Notes under the pieces: generated by a model | Seen by the model: the letters and a program-made list of their open reading frames with translations, nothing else | What the model was told of the DNA's origin: nothing | Database searches by the model: none | Translations under genes and position numbers: made by a program | In this document: piece after piece, positions 25,897 through 35,299 of the stretch | Numbering within the stretch: position 1 is the stretch's first letter | Layout of the letters: every line of letters starts with the position of its first letter | Origin: Oscillibacter ruminantium GH1 | Lineage (GTDB): Bacteria > Bacillota > Clostridia > Oscillospirales > Oscillospiraceae | Assembly (NCBI RefSeq): GCF_000307265.1 | Contig: NZ_DF158896.1 | Coordinates: 535,209 to 599,208, forward strand | Reading direction: 5' to 3' | DNA length: 64,000 nucleotides

Positions 25897-27327
25897 ATGA
25901 AATACCAATCCAGATTTGCTCTGGCGGCACTTTCCGCCGCACTGTTCCTGACCGGCTGCGGCGGTGCAGAAACGTCGTCAGCGCAGGAAGTCACGTCCAT
26001 CACGATATGGAACTATTATAACGGCGCACAGCTTACCTCGTTCAACGCGCTGGTGGATGAGTTCAACGCCACACGGGGCCGGGAAAAGCAGGTTGTTGTG
26101 AACAGCACCAGTCAGGGAACGGTGGCAGATCTGGCCGGTAACGTGATTTCAGCGGCTAAAGGTGAGGCGGGGGCGGAGCGGCTGCCAAACGTTTTTTCCG
26201 CCTACGTGGATACGGCGTTTCAACTGGACCAGATGGGCTTTGTGGCGGATTTGGACGCCTATCTGACAGAGGAAGAGCAGAGCTGGTATGTGGATAGCTT
26301 TTTGGATGAGGGCCGGTTCAGCGGACAGGATATCAAGATTTTCCCGGTGGCCAAGTCCGTGGAGATTTTGGCGGTAAACGAGACGGAATGGGATGTTTTT
26401 GCACAGGCAACCGGCGTGACCTTAGATGCGCTGGCCACGGTGGAGGGCGTTACGGAGACGGCAGAGGCCTACTACAAGTGGACAGACAGCCTGACCGACA
26501 CCCCCGACGACGGCAAGGCTCTGTTCGGGCGGGACGCCATGGCCAACTACTTTTTCTCCGGTTCCATGCAGCTGGGAACAAGGCTTGTCGCCGTGGAAGA
26601 CGGGAAGGCGACGCTGGATTTTGACCACGATGTGGTCCGAAAGCTCTGGGACAATTACTACGTTCCCTTTATCAAGGGGCGCTTTGCGGCTTCCGGCCGC
26701 TTCCGCAGCGATGATCTGAAGACTGGAAATATTATTGCCTGCGTCGGGTCCTCGTCCAGTGCGACGTATCTGCCCGAAACGGTTTCCACCAGCGATACGG
26801 AGAGTCACCCCATTCACTTGAAGATTTTACCCTGTCCTCAGTTCCGAGGCGGAACCGCCTGCGCCATCCAGCAGGGGGCCGGTATGGTGGTAACCGAGGG
26901 CACGAAGACAGAGATCGCCGCCAGCGTTGAGTTTTTGAAGTGGTTTACGGATCGGGAGCGCAACATTCGCTTCTCTGTGGATTCCGGGTATCTCCCCGTG
27001 ATGAAAACCGCAAACAGCATGAAAGCCATCCGAGCCAGCGGCCTTACCCTTACGGATTTGATGGACGAGGTCTTAACCGTGTCCGTGGACACGATCAACG
27101 AAAACCTGCTCTATACACCGCCTGCCTTTGCGGGGGGAAGCAGTCTGCGCAATGAGCTGGAATACGCCATGAGCGATCAGGCCGTGGAGGACCGGGGGGA
27201 AGTCCTTGCCCGGATGCGGGAGGGACAGACGATGGCGGCGGCGACTGCGGATTTTGCTTCGGATCAGCATTTTGAGGAATGGTACAGCGCGACTCTGATC
27301 CGGCTGCAGACCATAATCGGAGGTTGA
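25897..27327 (+). CDS. Orphan extracellular solute-binding lipoprotein, family 1
   Basis: 476 residues from ATG 25897, behind TGGAGG. The signal peptide ends in the lipobox LTGC, giving a membrane-tethered lipoprotein. The body matches family 1 (maltose-type) binding proteins: ITIWNYYNGAQLTSFNALVDE near residue 35 and VEFLKWFTDRERNIRFS near 345. No permease or ATPase follows; instead, 49 bases on, comes a membrane GGDEF-EAL receptor. A sensory role, handing ligand state to that receptor, is therefore more likely than transport. Confidence 0.88.
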   Translation: MKYQSRFALAALSAALFLTGCGGAETSSAQEVTSITIWNYYNGAQLTSFNALVDEFNATRGREKQVVVNSTSQGTVADLAGNVISAAKGEAGAERLPNVFSAYVDTAFQLDQMGFVADLDAYLTEEEQSWYVDSFLDEGRFSGQDIKIFPVAKSVEILAVNETEWDVFAQATGVTLDALATVEGVTETAEAYYKWTDSLTDTPDDGKALFGRDAMANYFFSGSMQLGTRLVAVEDGKATLDFDHDVVRKLWDNYYVPFIKGRFAASGRFRSDDLKTGNIIACVGSSSSATYLPETVSTSDTESHPIHLKILPCPQFRGGTACAIQQGAGMVVTEGTKTEIAASVEFLKWFTDRERNIRFSVDSGYLPVMKTANSMKAIRASGLTLTDLMDEVLTVSVDTINENLLYTPPAFAGGSSLRNELEYAMSDQAVEDRGEVLARMREGQTMAAATADFASDQHFEEWYSATLIRLQTIIGG

Positions 27328-27376
27328 ACAGTTCTGCTTTTCCCGGTGGCAGACTGGCTGAGAGGGGGACTCCCGT

Positions 27377-30300
27377 GTGAAACAGAAAAAAGAGGCGCGT
27401 GTCGGTGCGGAGCGGTCTGTGACACACTTTCTCATGATTCCCATGCTGGGACTGTTGGCGATGGAGATTTTCCTTCTGATGGGAAGTATTTTACTCAGCG
27501 GCGTGATTACGAGGCTACGAGAAAATTCCGATCAGATGCTGCTTCAACAGGTGGAAAACCGGCGGAATTATGTGGAAAATGATATGCTTTCCACTTGGAG
27601 CGATTTGACTATGCTGCGAGGGGAGATTAATGCCACCGCCTCTGCCATGGTGGAGGACGGCTCTTTGAATCTGGACCTGCTGGGGCCAAACGGCTCTAAG
27701 GCGGGCGGCGATCAATTGCTGACGGAAATAGCTCCGGAACTCATTTCTACGCTGTATGGCAAGCGGCTGTCCGGCATTTTTGTGATTTTAAATACACAGG
27801 AGCTTTCCTCTGACTTTTCATGGGAGGATGCCTCCTTTTCCGGCCTTTGTATCCGGGATATGGACCCTTCTGCCCCGCAGTCCGAGCGAAACGCGGATTT
27901 GCTGCTGGTGCGTTCGCCGGTGAAGGTGGTCCGGTCGCTGCACCTGTCCACAAGCTTTGACTGGAGGCCGCGATATACCTTTCCGTCCGGCGCCGGGTAT
28001 GATTTCTTTTTGCAGCCGTTTCAAACCGCATGGGACGCGGCGGGTACGCTTCCCCCGCAGTACTGTGGCTACTGGAGTCAACAGCCCTATTGTCTTGCGG
28101 ACTCGAATACGTCCTCCGTTTCCTATTCTCAGCCGCTGATTCTGAATGACGGTACGGTTTATGGGGTTTTGGGCGTTGAATTGCAGACGGATTACCTCAA
28201 GGATCAGCTTCCTGCCGGAGAACTGCAGGGAGGAGGAACGGGGTCCTATCTTCTGGCGGTGGACCGAGACGGGACGTATACGCCCCTGCTGGCCAGCGGC
28301 CCGCTTTCCGATCAGATGCCGAAGACGCTGACGATTGAGACGCGAAAAGACGGCAGGTCCAGCTTTGTGTATGGCGGGCGGCGATACAGCGCCGCCTTGA
28401 GCGACTTGCACCAGTACGGCAACAACACTCCGTTTGCGGATGAAAGCTGGGTGTTGATCGGCGCGGTTGGCGTGACTAATCTTTATCACTTTTCCAATTA
28501 TGTATGGACTCTTTTGACCGTCATTGCGCTGGTGACCCTCCTTTTCGGAATGATGGGCTGTGTGTTTATCAGCCGCAGCTTGGCAAACCCCATTCGGAGA
28601 CTGGCGGAGCGGGTGGCGGAAGCCCGGAAAAGTCTGACCGACATCCCGGATCTTCCGGCAACGGGAATCCGAGAAATCGACCAGTTTTCCGGGGCAATCG
28701 TCTCCCTCAGCCGCAGTGTGATGGAAAGCTCCACCCGAATGCTGCGGATCATCGACATGGCCAGCGTGGAACTGGGCGGATTTGAATATCGGGGCAACGA
28801 ATCCATCTTTGTTACCGCGAATTTCTTCCCCATGCTGGGCGTTGAAAATGTGGACGAGACGGTGATGACCCGGGAAAAATTTGGCCGATTGCTGAAAGAT
28901 CTGGATTCCAAGCTGATTTCCAAGAGTGCGGGGAAAAACTCCCGGCTGTATAAGATTACAGAGAACGGAGAGGTTCGCTACATCCGGGTGAGCATTCGGC
29001 AGGATGGCAATTGTATGGCGGGCCTGGCGGAGAACGCCACCGCCGCCACGCTGGAGCGTATGCGCATCGAACACGAGCGGGATTATGATCTGCTGACCGG
29101 TATTTACAATCGCCGCGCTTTCTGCCGCATGGCCGACGATCTCTTTATGTCCCCGGCACAGCTTGGCACGGCGGCGCTGCTGATGATTGATCTGGATAAT
29201 TTAAAAAGTGTCAACGACCGGTTTGGCCACGATTTCGGGGACCAGTACATCCGCTGCGCGGGACAGTGCTTCCTGCATGCCGCCCCGGCAGGCACGCTGG
29301 TGGCCCGACAGTCCGGCGATGAATTTTACCTGTTTTTTTACGGCTACCCGAACCAGAGGGCAATCCGCCAGAAAATTAATCGGCTGCTGGAAGCCGCGCG
29401 GCAGGAGTCCATTGACCTGCCCAATGGCACGCGGCAGTATCTGGGCATTTCGGGAGGAGTCGCATGGTATCCCGCGGACAGTCAGGATCTTGGCCAGCTG
29501 ATGAAATTTGCGGACTTTGCAATGTATCAGGTCAAGCACAGCCGAAAGAACGACGTGGCGGAATTTAAGCTGAATGAATATCACCGGGCGGTTGATTCCA
29601 CCGAGAGTCGGCAGGAATTTCAGGAGATTCTCAATGAGGGGCGTATCAACTACTATTTCCAGCCCATCGCGGATGCCCGCACCGGAAAAATCCGGGCGTA
29701 TGAGGCGCTGATGCGCGTGGACGCATTGACGCTGAAAGGGCCGGAGCAGATTCTGCGCATTGCCCGGAAGGAAAATCGGCTGGCCGATATTGAGCGGATC
29801 ACATGGTTCAAGGCCGCAGAGGCTTTTCAACACCTCCTTGAGCAAGGGAAGGCTCTGCCGGATGCGATGCTGTTTATCAACTCCATTGCCAACCAATCCT
29901 TGACTGCCCGCAGCGCGGAATAATTTCACCGGCGCTTTTCCGCCCTTCAGCCCCGCATTGTTGCGGAAATTGTGGAGGCCGACTGCATGGACCCGGATTG
30001 CACCCGCGCAAAGAGAAATGTCCCCGGCTTCTCCGGCATGTTCGCTTTGGATGACTACGGCAGCGGATACAACAGCGAGAAAAATCTGCTGGAGTTGTCC
30101 CCGGCCTTTACGAAGATCGACATCTCCATTATTCGCAGCATCGACGCCAGCCGCGACCGTCAGGAGATTGTTTCAAACATGGTGACATACGCCCACCAGC
30201 GGAACATGCAGGTGGTTGCCGAAGGGGTGGAGACACCCCGGGAGCTGGAGACGGTGATTGATCTGGGCGTGGACTTAATACAGGGGTTTTTCATCAGCCG

Positions 30301-30403
30301 TCCTGTTGCCGTTCCTCCCATGGAGATTACGGCGGAGGCTCTGGAACTGATTCGGGGAAAGGCAGCCGAAAAGGCTGCTGATTCCTCCAGAAACGCGGAA
30401 TGA
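27377..30403 (+). pseudogene. Membrane GGDEF-EAL cyclic di-GMP protein with in-frame stop
   Basis: The open part runs from GTG 27377 to a TAA at 29921-29923 (848 residues); the same frame then continues without break to 30403, giving about 1008 codons. Layout: membrane span near residues 18-42, a large outside sensor (about 45-370), a second span near 375-400, a PAS-like segment, GGDEF with SGDEF near 645, then EAL (YEALMRVD near 774). Past the stop the remaining EAL residues are intact: EIVEAD, ALDDYGSGYN, KIDIS and AEGVET. A cyclase could survive truncation; the phosphodiesterase would not. Sequencing error is possible. Confidence 0.85.
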
Positions 30404-30436
30404 AAAAACCGCCGCCGGATAGGCGGCGGTTTTTTC
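30403..30436 (+). terminator. Terminator after the GGDEF-EAL gene
   Basis: Arms 30403-30416 and 30422-30435 (AAAAAACCGCCGCC and its complement) pair over 14 bases and end in six T. It starts at the stop codon. Confidence 0.88.
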
Positions 30437-30472
30437 TGCGCAGAGGAGGAAAGCCGCGAACCCTTGCATCAA

Positions 30473-30501
30473 TTGACTTTTTCTGCCCGTTCATCTATAC
30501 T
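30473..30501 (+). promoter_or_regulatory. Promoter before the GlsB-family gene
   Basis: TTGACT (30473-30478), 17-base spacer, TATACT (30496-30501). Confidence 0.8.
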
Positions 30502-30561
30502 ATCTACGCTATATGCGGACACTTTCCTGTCAAATATTAAAAACAAAGGGGGTGAGAACTT

Positions 30562-30795
30562 TTGGGTTTTGTCGTTTGGATTATTACCGGCGCAGTGATT
30601 GGCTGGGTGGCTGGAAAGCTGATGAAACGAGAGGGCGGCTTTCTGCGCAATATCCTTGTGGGGATTGTCGGCAGTTCGCTGGGTGGCTTTCTCGCGGGTT
30701 TGGTGCATATCCGCGGCGTGGGAATCGGGTCGTTCCTGATTTCCGTGGCTGGTGCGTGTCTGCTGCTTTGGCTGGCGAAAAAACTGTTCGGATAA
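30562..30795 (+). CDS. GlsB/YeaQ/YmgE-family small membrane protein
   Basis: 77 residues from a TTG start at 30562 preceded by AAAGGGGGTGA. Three Gly-rich membrane spans: VVWIITGAVIGWVAGKL, then a loop KREGGFLRN, ILVGIVGSSLGGFLAGL and GVGIGSFLISVAGACLLLWL. The family is annotated as transglycosylase-associated, often stress-induced, with no firm function. It lies 74 bases before an amino-acid symporter and shares its direction; a short GC hairpin lies between. Confidence 0.85.
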   Translation: MGFVVWIITGAVIGWVAGKLMKREGGFLRNILVGIVGSSLGGFLAGLVHIRGVGIGSFLISVAGACLLLWLAKKLFG

Positions 30796-30868
30796 TTTAT
30801 GAGCTGCCTAAGACACACCCCCTGCCGGATGAGGGGTCCGGTTATTTAACAAAAGGAGGAGCGCTGCT

Positions 30869-32278
30869 TTGCTCACTGCACTTCAAACACTGATTGGAAA
30901 CATCAGCACGCTGATGTACACTTATATTTTGGTGGCCCTGCTGATTGCCGCAGGACTTTATTTTTCTTTCCGCACCGGCTTTGTCCAGTTTCGTCTGCTG
31001 GGGGAGTCCTTCCGGGTCGTCCGGGAGAAATCCTCTGATAAAAACGGGGTTTCCTCGTTTCAAGCACTGATGGTTTCCACCGCTTCTCGCGTGGGCACCG
31101 GCAATATCGCCGGTGTTTCCACAGCGCTGTGCCTAGGCGGCGTGGGCAGCGTGTTCTGGATGTGGGTGATTGCCATTTTGGGCGGCGCGTCCGCATTTAT
31201 TGAAAGTACGCTTGCTCAGATCTACAAGGTGAAAGACGGGCGCGGCGGCAGCCGTGGCGGTCCGGCCTATTACATTGAGGCCGCGCTGCACAGCAGGGGC
31301 CTTGCAGCCCTGTTCGCGGTGTTTCTGATCCTGACCTATATGGTCGGCTTTAACATGGTGGCATCCTTTAATCTGGTGGACTCCTTCTCGGGGTATGCCT
31401 TTGCGGGGCCGTCCATGCCCATTGCAGCGGGAGCAATTTTGGCAGTTTTGGCGGGACTGTGTATCTTCGGAGGGGGAAAGCGGCTCACCAAGATTACCGG
31501 CGTGCTGGTGCCCGTCATGGGCGGCGCGTATGTTTTGATGGCGCTGGTGATGATTGCGCTGCATATTGATCTGCTCCCCGGCGTATTCCGCGCGATCTTC
31601 CAGAGTGCCTTTGATTTCAAAGCGATTTTCGGCGGCTTTACCGGCTCGGCCATGATGTACGGCATCAAACGGGGCCTGTTTTCCAACGAGGCGGGCGTGG
31701 GCTCCGCGCCAAACGCCGCAGCGTCGGCCATGGTGTCCCATCCCGTGAAGCAGGGGCTGGTGCAGATGCTGTCTGTGTTTATTGACACACTGCTGATCTG
31801 CTCCGCCACCGCGTTCATGTGCCTTTGCTCCGGGCTGGAGCCGGAGGAGGCACTTAAGGGTGTGCCCTATGTGCAGGCGGCGCTGTCCGGCACGTTCGGC
31901 TCCTTTGGACAGTGGTTCATCACCGGGTCTATGCTGCTCTTCGCCTTTACCACAATTCTTGGCAACTACTATTACTGCGAGAGCAATCTCCAGTATCTTC
32001 TGCGCCGGGATGCGAAAAAAAGCGAGATGACCGTGTTCCGCGTGGTGGCTGTGTTGATTGTATTTTTTGGGGCGCAGATGGATTTCTCTCTGGTGTGGGA
32101 TACGGCGGATGTGCTGATGGGCTGCATGGCTCTTCTCAATCTGCCTGTGATTCTGATTCTGGCCAAGCCCGCGCTGTTGGCGCTGAAGGATTATCGGCGG
32201 CAGAAGGAGGAAGGGAAGGACCCCTGCTTCAAGGCTGCCTCGGCGGGTCTTGACCACAAGACTGAATTCTGGAACTGA
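30869..32278 (+). CDS. AGCS-family sodium:amino-acid symporter
   Basis: 469 residues from a TTG start with AAAAGGAGGA upstream. It matches the alanine/glycine:cation symporter family: STASRVGTGNIAGVSTALCL near residue 72 and NEAGVGSAPNAAASAMVSHP near 273 are signatures. It imports alanine, glycine or similar amino acids with sodium, using the gradient that the Gcd pump could supply. About ten membrane spans. Confidence 0.93.
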   Translation: MLTALQTLIGNISTLMYTYILVALLIAAGLYFSFRTGFVQFRLLGESFRVVREKSSDKNGVSSFQALMVSTASRVGTGNIAGVSTALCLGGVGSVFWMWVIAILGGASAFIESTLAQIYKVKDGRGGSRGGPAYYIEAALHSRGLAALFAVFLILTYMVGFNMVASFNLVDSFSGYAFAGPSMPIAAGAILAVLAGLCIFGGGKRLTKITGVLVPVMGGAYVLMALVMIALHIDLLPGVFRAIFQSAFDFKAIFGGFTGSAMMYGIKRGLFSNEAGVGSAPNAAASAMVSHPVKQGLVQMLSVFIDTLLICSATAFMCLCSGLEPEEALKGVPYVQAALSGTFGSFGQWFITGSMLLFAFTTILGNYYYCESNLQYLLRRDAKKSEMTVFRVVAVLIVFFGAQMDFSLVWDTADVLMGCMALLNLPVILILAKPALLALKDYRRQKEEGKDPCFKAASAGLDHKTEFWN

Positions 32279-32383
32279 CCGGTACCGCGGAGGCCCGCCG
32301 CCGCTTTTTTTCGGGCGTTGTGCGGAGGGGAAGCGGCTGAAACGTATTATTGTGGTGAATATTCGCTCGTTTTTGAATACTCA

Positions 32384-32427
32384 TGCATATTGACGCAAGA
32401 ATTTTTGAGCATAACCGTCAAAATGCA
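32384..32427. repeat. Long inverted repeat in leader region
   Basis: TGCATATTGACG (32384-32395) and CGTCAAAATGCA (32416-32427) match 11 of 12 as an inverted pair around 20 AT-rich bases. Candidate dimeric operator. Confidence 0.55.
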
Positions 32428-32520
32428 CAATAGTAACGCAAATTTGGAACTTAATTGATGGATACTTTTTATATAGCGCCCTTTTCTTGCAAATATTTAT
32501 TCATTTTTTATGGAAAAGTA

Positions 32521-32549
32521 TTGACATTCCATTCCCGGCGTGATAAGGT
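32521..32549 (+). promoter_or_regulatory. Candidate promoter of the amino-acid importer operon
   Basis: Consensus TTGACA (32521-32526), 17-base spacer, weak TAAGGT (32544-32549). Confidence 0.5.
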
Positions 32550-32648
32550 ATAGCCATTCCCGGAAGGGGGGGATTCCCTCCCCTGGAAAAGAATGGATGA
32601 AACCCGCGTTTGCGGGCGGGCACAATTTTTGAAAAGGATGAAAAGAAC

Positions 32649-33587
32649 ATGAAAAAGTTTTTTGCGCTTGCGCTGAGCCTTACAATGGCTCTGTCTCTGG
32701 CCTCCTGCGGCAGCAGCGGGTCTGCGTCTTCCGGCGCTGCCTCCGGCGGTTCTGCTTCTGCCAGCGGCTCTGCGGCAGCCACCGTTGAGACGGTGTCTTC
32801 GGGTAAGCTGACCGTGGCAACCTCCCCCGATTTTGCTCCCTATGAGTTTTACGCCATCGGTGAGGATGGCAAGCCCCAGCTGGCCGGTTTCGACATGGCT
32901 CTGGCACAGTACATCGCTGACTACATGGGTCTGGAGCTGGAAGTCGTTCCCATGGACTTCGACGGCGTCATCATGGAAGTTGGCATGAAGAACGTGGATC
33001 TGGGCATGGCCGGCCTTTCCCCCGATCCCTCCCGCGCCAACGCTATGGACTTTTCCGACCTCTACTATGAGGGCGGTCAGGCTCTGGTGACGGTGAAGGG
33101 CAATGCGGATAAGTTTGCTTCTTTTGAAGCCGTCAACGACCCCAGTGTGTCCGTGGGTGCTCAGACCGGCTCTATTCAGGCCGACCTTGCGCAGGAGAAT
33201 TCCCCCAACGCCAGCATCATTCAGCTGGCAAAGGTCACCGACATCATTGCCGAGCTGCTCAGCGGCAAGCTGGACGCGGCTTACATTGAGACGGACGTGG
33301 CCAAGAGCTATCAGAAGAACTATCCCGATCTGGAGATCGTGCTGGACGTGCCCTATGACGTTGCCGGCTCCGCCATCGGCGTGGTGAAGGACAACGCGCC
33401 GCTGATGGAGGCTGTCAACGCCGCCATTGCCGCCGCCAAAGCCGACGGTTCTCTGGAGAAGTTCATTGCCGCCGCCAACGAGCAGGCTTCCGGCGAGAAG
33501 TACGAGGGTCTGCTGGACGAGAACGGCAACGTGCAGGCTGACGCCGCCGCCGCGTCCGCTTCCGCCTCCGCCTCTCAGGCCGGTTAA
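32649..33587 (+). CDS. Polar amino-acid ABC importer binding lipoprotein
   Basis: 312 residues from ATG 32649. Lipobox LASC is followed by a Ser/Gly/Ala tether (about residues 22-50). The body is a family 3 binding protein: TVATSPDFAPYEFYAIGEDG near residue 57 and VGAQTGSIQADL near 172. A second Ala/Ser-rich tail closes the protein. A strong hairpin after the gene (33611-33643) would keep it in excess over the next two genes. Exact amino acid unknown; glutamate, glutamine, cystine and arginine importers all belong here. Confidence 0.92.
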   Translation: MKKFFALALSLTMALSLASCGSSGSASSGAASGGSASASGSAAATVETVSSGKLTVATSPDFAPYEFYAIGEDGKPQLAGFDMALAQYIADYMGLELEVVPMDFDGVIMEVGMKNVDLGMAGLSPDPSRANAMDFSDLYYEGGQALVTVKGNADKFASFEAVNDPSVSVGAQTGSIQADLAQENSPNASIIQLAKVTDIIAELLSGKLDAAYIETDVAKSYQKNYPDLEIVLDVPYDVAGSAIGVVKDNAPLMEAVNAAIAAAKADGSLEKFIAAANEQASGEKYEGLLDENGNVQADAAAASASASASQAG

Positions 33588-33610
33588 GCAGCCAAACCCG
33601 AAATATCCGC

Positions 33611-33650
33611 CCAATTCCTCCCTGACCTTCGGGGAGGAATTGGCCTGTTT
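33611..33650 (+). terminator. Intercistronic attenuating hairpin
   Basis: Perfect 12-base arms 33611-33622 and 33632-33643, then CCTGTTTCT. Partial terminator between the binding protein and the permease. Confidence 0.6.
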
Positions 33651-33685
33651 CTAAGCCCCTGATCTGAATTGAAAGGAGCCATTCC

Positions 33686-34477
33686 ATGAGCAACTTGATC
33701 ACCGCAGAACACTTTCAAATGGTTGCGCAGTATGCCGACCTTTTTAAGCAGGGCATGGTCATCACGATCCTGCTCTCCGCATTGACGGTTCTGCTTGGCT
33801 TTTTCCTTGCGCTGCTGCTGGCAATTATGCGCCTGTCCACATTCCGGCCGTTCCGCTTCCTCTGTATGGACAAGGCGGGCCACCTCCGAGAGCAGGGGTT
33901 TTTGTTTACACTGAGTCGGTTCAATCCGATTAGTTTCATTGCCACCGTCTATGTGGAGGTCTTCCGCGCCACGCCTATGCTTGTGCAGCTGTGGCTGGTG
34001 TACTATCTGCTGTTTGACAAATCGGTCATTGATCTGCCGAAGGTAACAATGCTGGGCTTTATTCGGATGGAGCGGTTCATTCCCGGTGTTGTGGCGCTGG
34101 CGCTGAACTCCGGTGCGTACCTCTCCGAGATCGTCCGCGCGGGCATCCAGTCCATTGACGGAGGCCAGACCGAGGCGGCCCGGTCGCTGGGCTTGACACA
34201 GGGACAGAACATGCGCTATGTCGTGCTGCCGCAGGCCATTAAAAACACGCTGCCCGCCATTGCCAATGAGTTTGTCACCATCATCAAGGAATCTGCTATT
34301 ACATATACCATCGGCGTGCAGGACATCATGTCCGCCGTCAACGCCACCAAGGGCGCGCTGTATATCATGGCGGAGCCGCTGATCGTGGCAACGGTCATGT
34401 ATTTCTGCCTGACCTTCCCCACCAGCAAGATCATTGCGTACTTCGAGAGGAGGATGAGCCGTGGCGACAGGCGGTAG
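33686..34477 (+). CDS. Polar amino-acid ABC importer permease
   Basis: 263 residues, about five membrane spans. The ATPase-docking loop reads [20 protein letters not shown] near residue 172, the normal EAA motif of the His/Glu/Gln/Arg permease family; [18 protein letters not shown] near 93 is also typical. Compared with usual family members of about 220 residues it has an extra segment near residues 55-85 ([18 protein letters not shown]). It overlaps the ATPase gene by 17 bases. Confidence 0.92.
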   Translation: MSNLITAEHFQMVAQYADLFKQGMVITILLSALTVLLGFFLALLLAIMRLSTFRPFRFLCMDKAGHLREQGFLFTLSRFNPISFIATVYVEVFRATPMLVQLWLVYYLLFDKSVIDLPKVTMLGFIRMERFIPGVVALALNSGAYLSEIVRAGIQSIDGGQTEAARSLGLTQGQNMRYVVLPQAIKNTLPAIANEFVTIIKESAITYTIGVQDIMSAVNATKGALYIMAEPLIVATVMYFCLTFPTSKIIAYFERRMSRGDRR

Positions 34478-35237
34478 TCTGATCCGGGTCACCGGACTGA
34501 AAAAATACTACAACAGAGGCGCGATCAAGGCGCTGGACGACGTGTCGGTGGATATCAACCGGGGCGACGTGATGGTGGTCATCGGACCCTCCGGCTCCGG
34601 AAAGTCCACATTCCTCCGCAGTTTGAACCTGTTGGAGGAGCCGACAGAAGGCTCCATCGTGTTCGACGGGGTGGATATTACCAAGAGCAAAATGAAAACT
34701 GCGGACGGGAAGACCGTGAAGCTGGATATCGACCGCCACCGCCAGAAGATGGGCATGGTGTTTCAGCACTTCAATCTCTTTCCCCACAAGACGCTTTTGG
34801 ACAATATGACGCTGGCCCCCATTAAAGTCCGGCATATGAAGCAGGCCGAGGCTGAGGAAAAGGCGCTGGCTCTTTTGGATCGGGTAGGACTGAAGGACCG
34901 GGCAGGCGCGTACCCCATTCAGCTCTCCGGCGGGCAAAAGCAGCGCGTGGCCATTGTCCGGGCGCTTGCCATGGAGCCGCAGGTGATGCTGTTTGACGAG
35001 CCGACCTCTGCGCTGGACCCCGAGATGGTGGGCGAGGTGCTGGACGTGATGAAGGAGCTGGCCCGGGAGGGCATGACCATGGTGGTGGTCACCCACGAGA
35101 TGGGCTTTGCCCGGGAAGTGGGCAACCGCGTCCTGTTCATGGCGGATGGCAAACTGCTGGAGCAGGGCACACCTGACGAAATCTTCAACTCTCCGGAAAA
35201 CCCACGTCTCAAGGACTTCCTGAGTAAGGTACTGTGA
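34461..35237 (+). CDS. Polar amino-acid ABC importer ATPase (GlnQ/HisP type)
   Basis: 258 residues from a GTG start with AGGAGG upstream. Walker [10 protein letters not shown], signature [17 protein letters not shown], Walker [21 protein letters not shown] and the switch His in [17 protein letters not shown] are all intact. It completes the three-gene importer and is closed by a perfect terminator. Confidence 0.94.
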   Translation: MATGGSLIRVTGLKKYYNRGAIKALDDVSVDINRGDVMVVIGPSGSGKSTFLRSLNLLEEPTEGSIVFDGVDITKSKMKTADGKTVKLDIDRHRQKMGMVFQHFNLFPHKTLLDNMTLAPIKVRHMKQAEAEEKALALLDRVGLKDRAGAYPIQLSGGQKQRVAIVRALAMEPQVMLFDEPTSALDPEMVGEVLDVMKELAREGMTMVVVTHEMGFAREVGNRVLFMADGKLLEQGTPDEIFNSPENPRLKDFLSKVL

Positions 35238-35240
35238 TGG

Positions 35241-35272
35241 AAACGGCGCGCACCTTTGTGCGCGCCGTTTTT
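35241..35272 (+). terminator. Terminator after the amino-acid importer
   Basis: Perfect 13-base arms 35241-35253 and 35258-35270 with a 4-base loop and a T run to 35272. The amidohydrolase start follows 28 bases later, so some readthrough must feed it, or a promoter is hidden in the hairpin. Confidence 0.85.
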
Positions 35273-35299
35273 GGCAAACGAGAAATAAGGAGAAAGACC

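Larger units (their letters stand above)
32279..32648. other. Intergenic region before the polar amino-acid importer
   Basis: Starts with a weak terminator-like GC stem and seven T (32286-32311), then a 12-base inverted repeat (32384-32427), AT-rich DNA, and the importer promoter (32521-32549). CCATTCCCGG occurs twice (32528 and 32554), flanking the -10 box. No gene seen. Confidence 0.55.
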
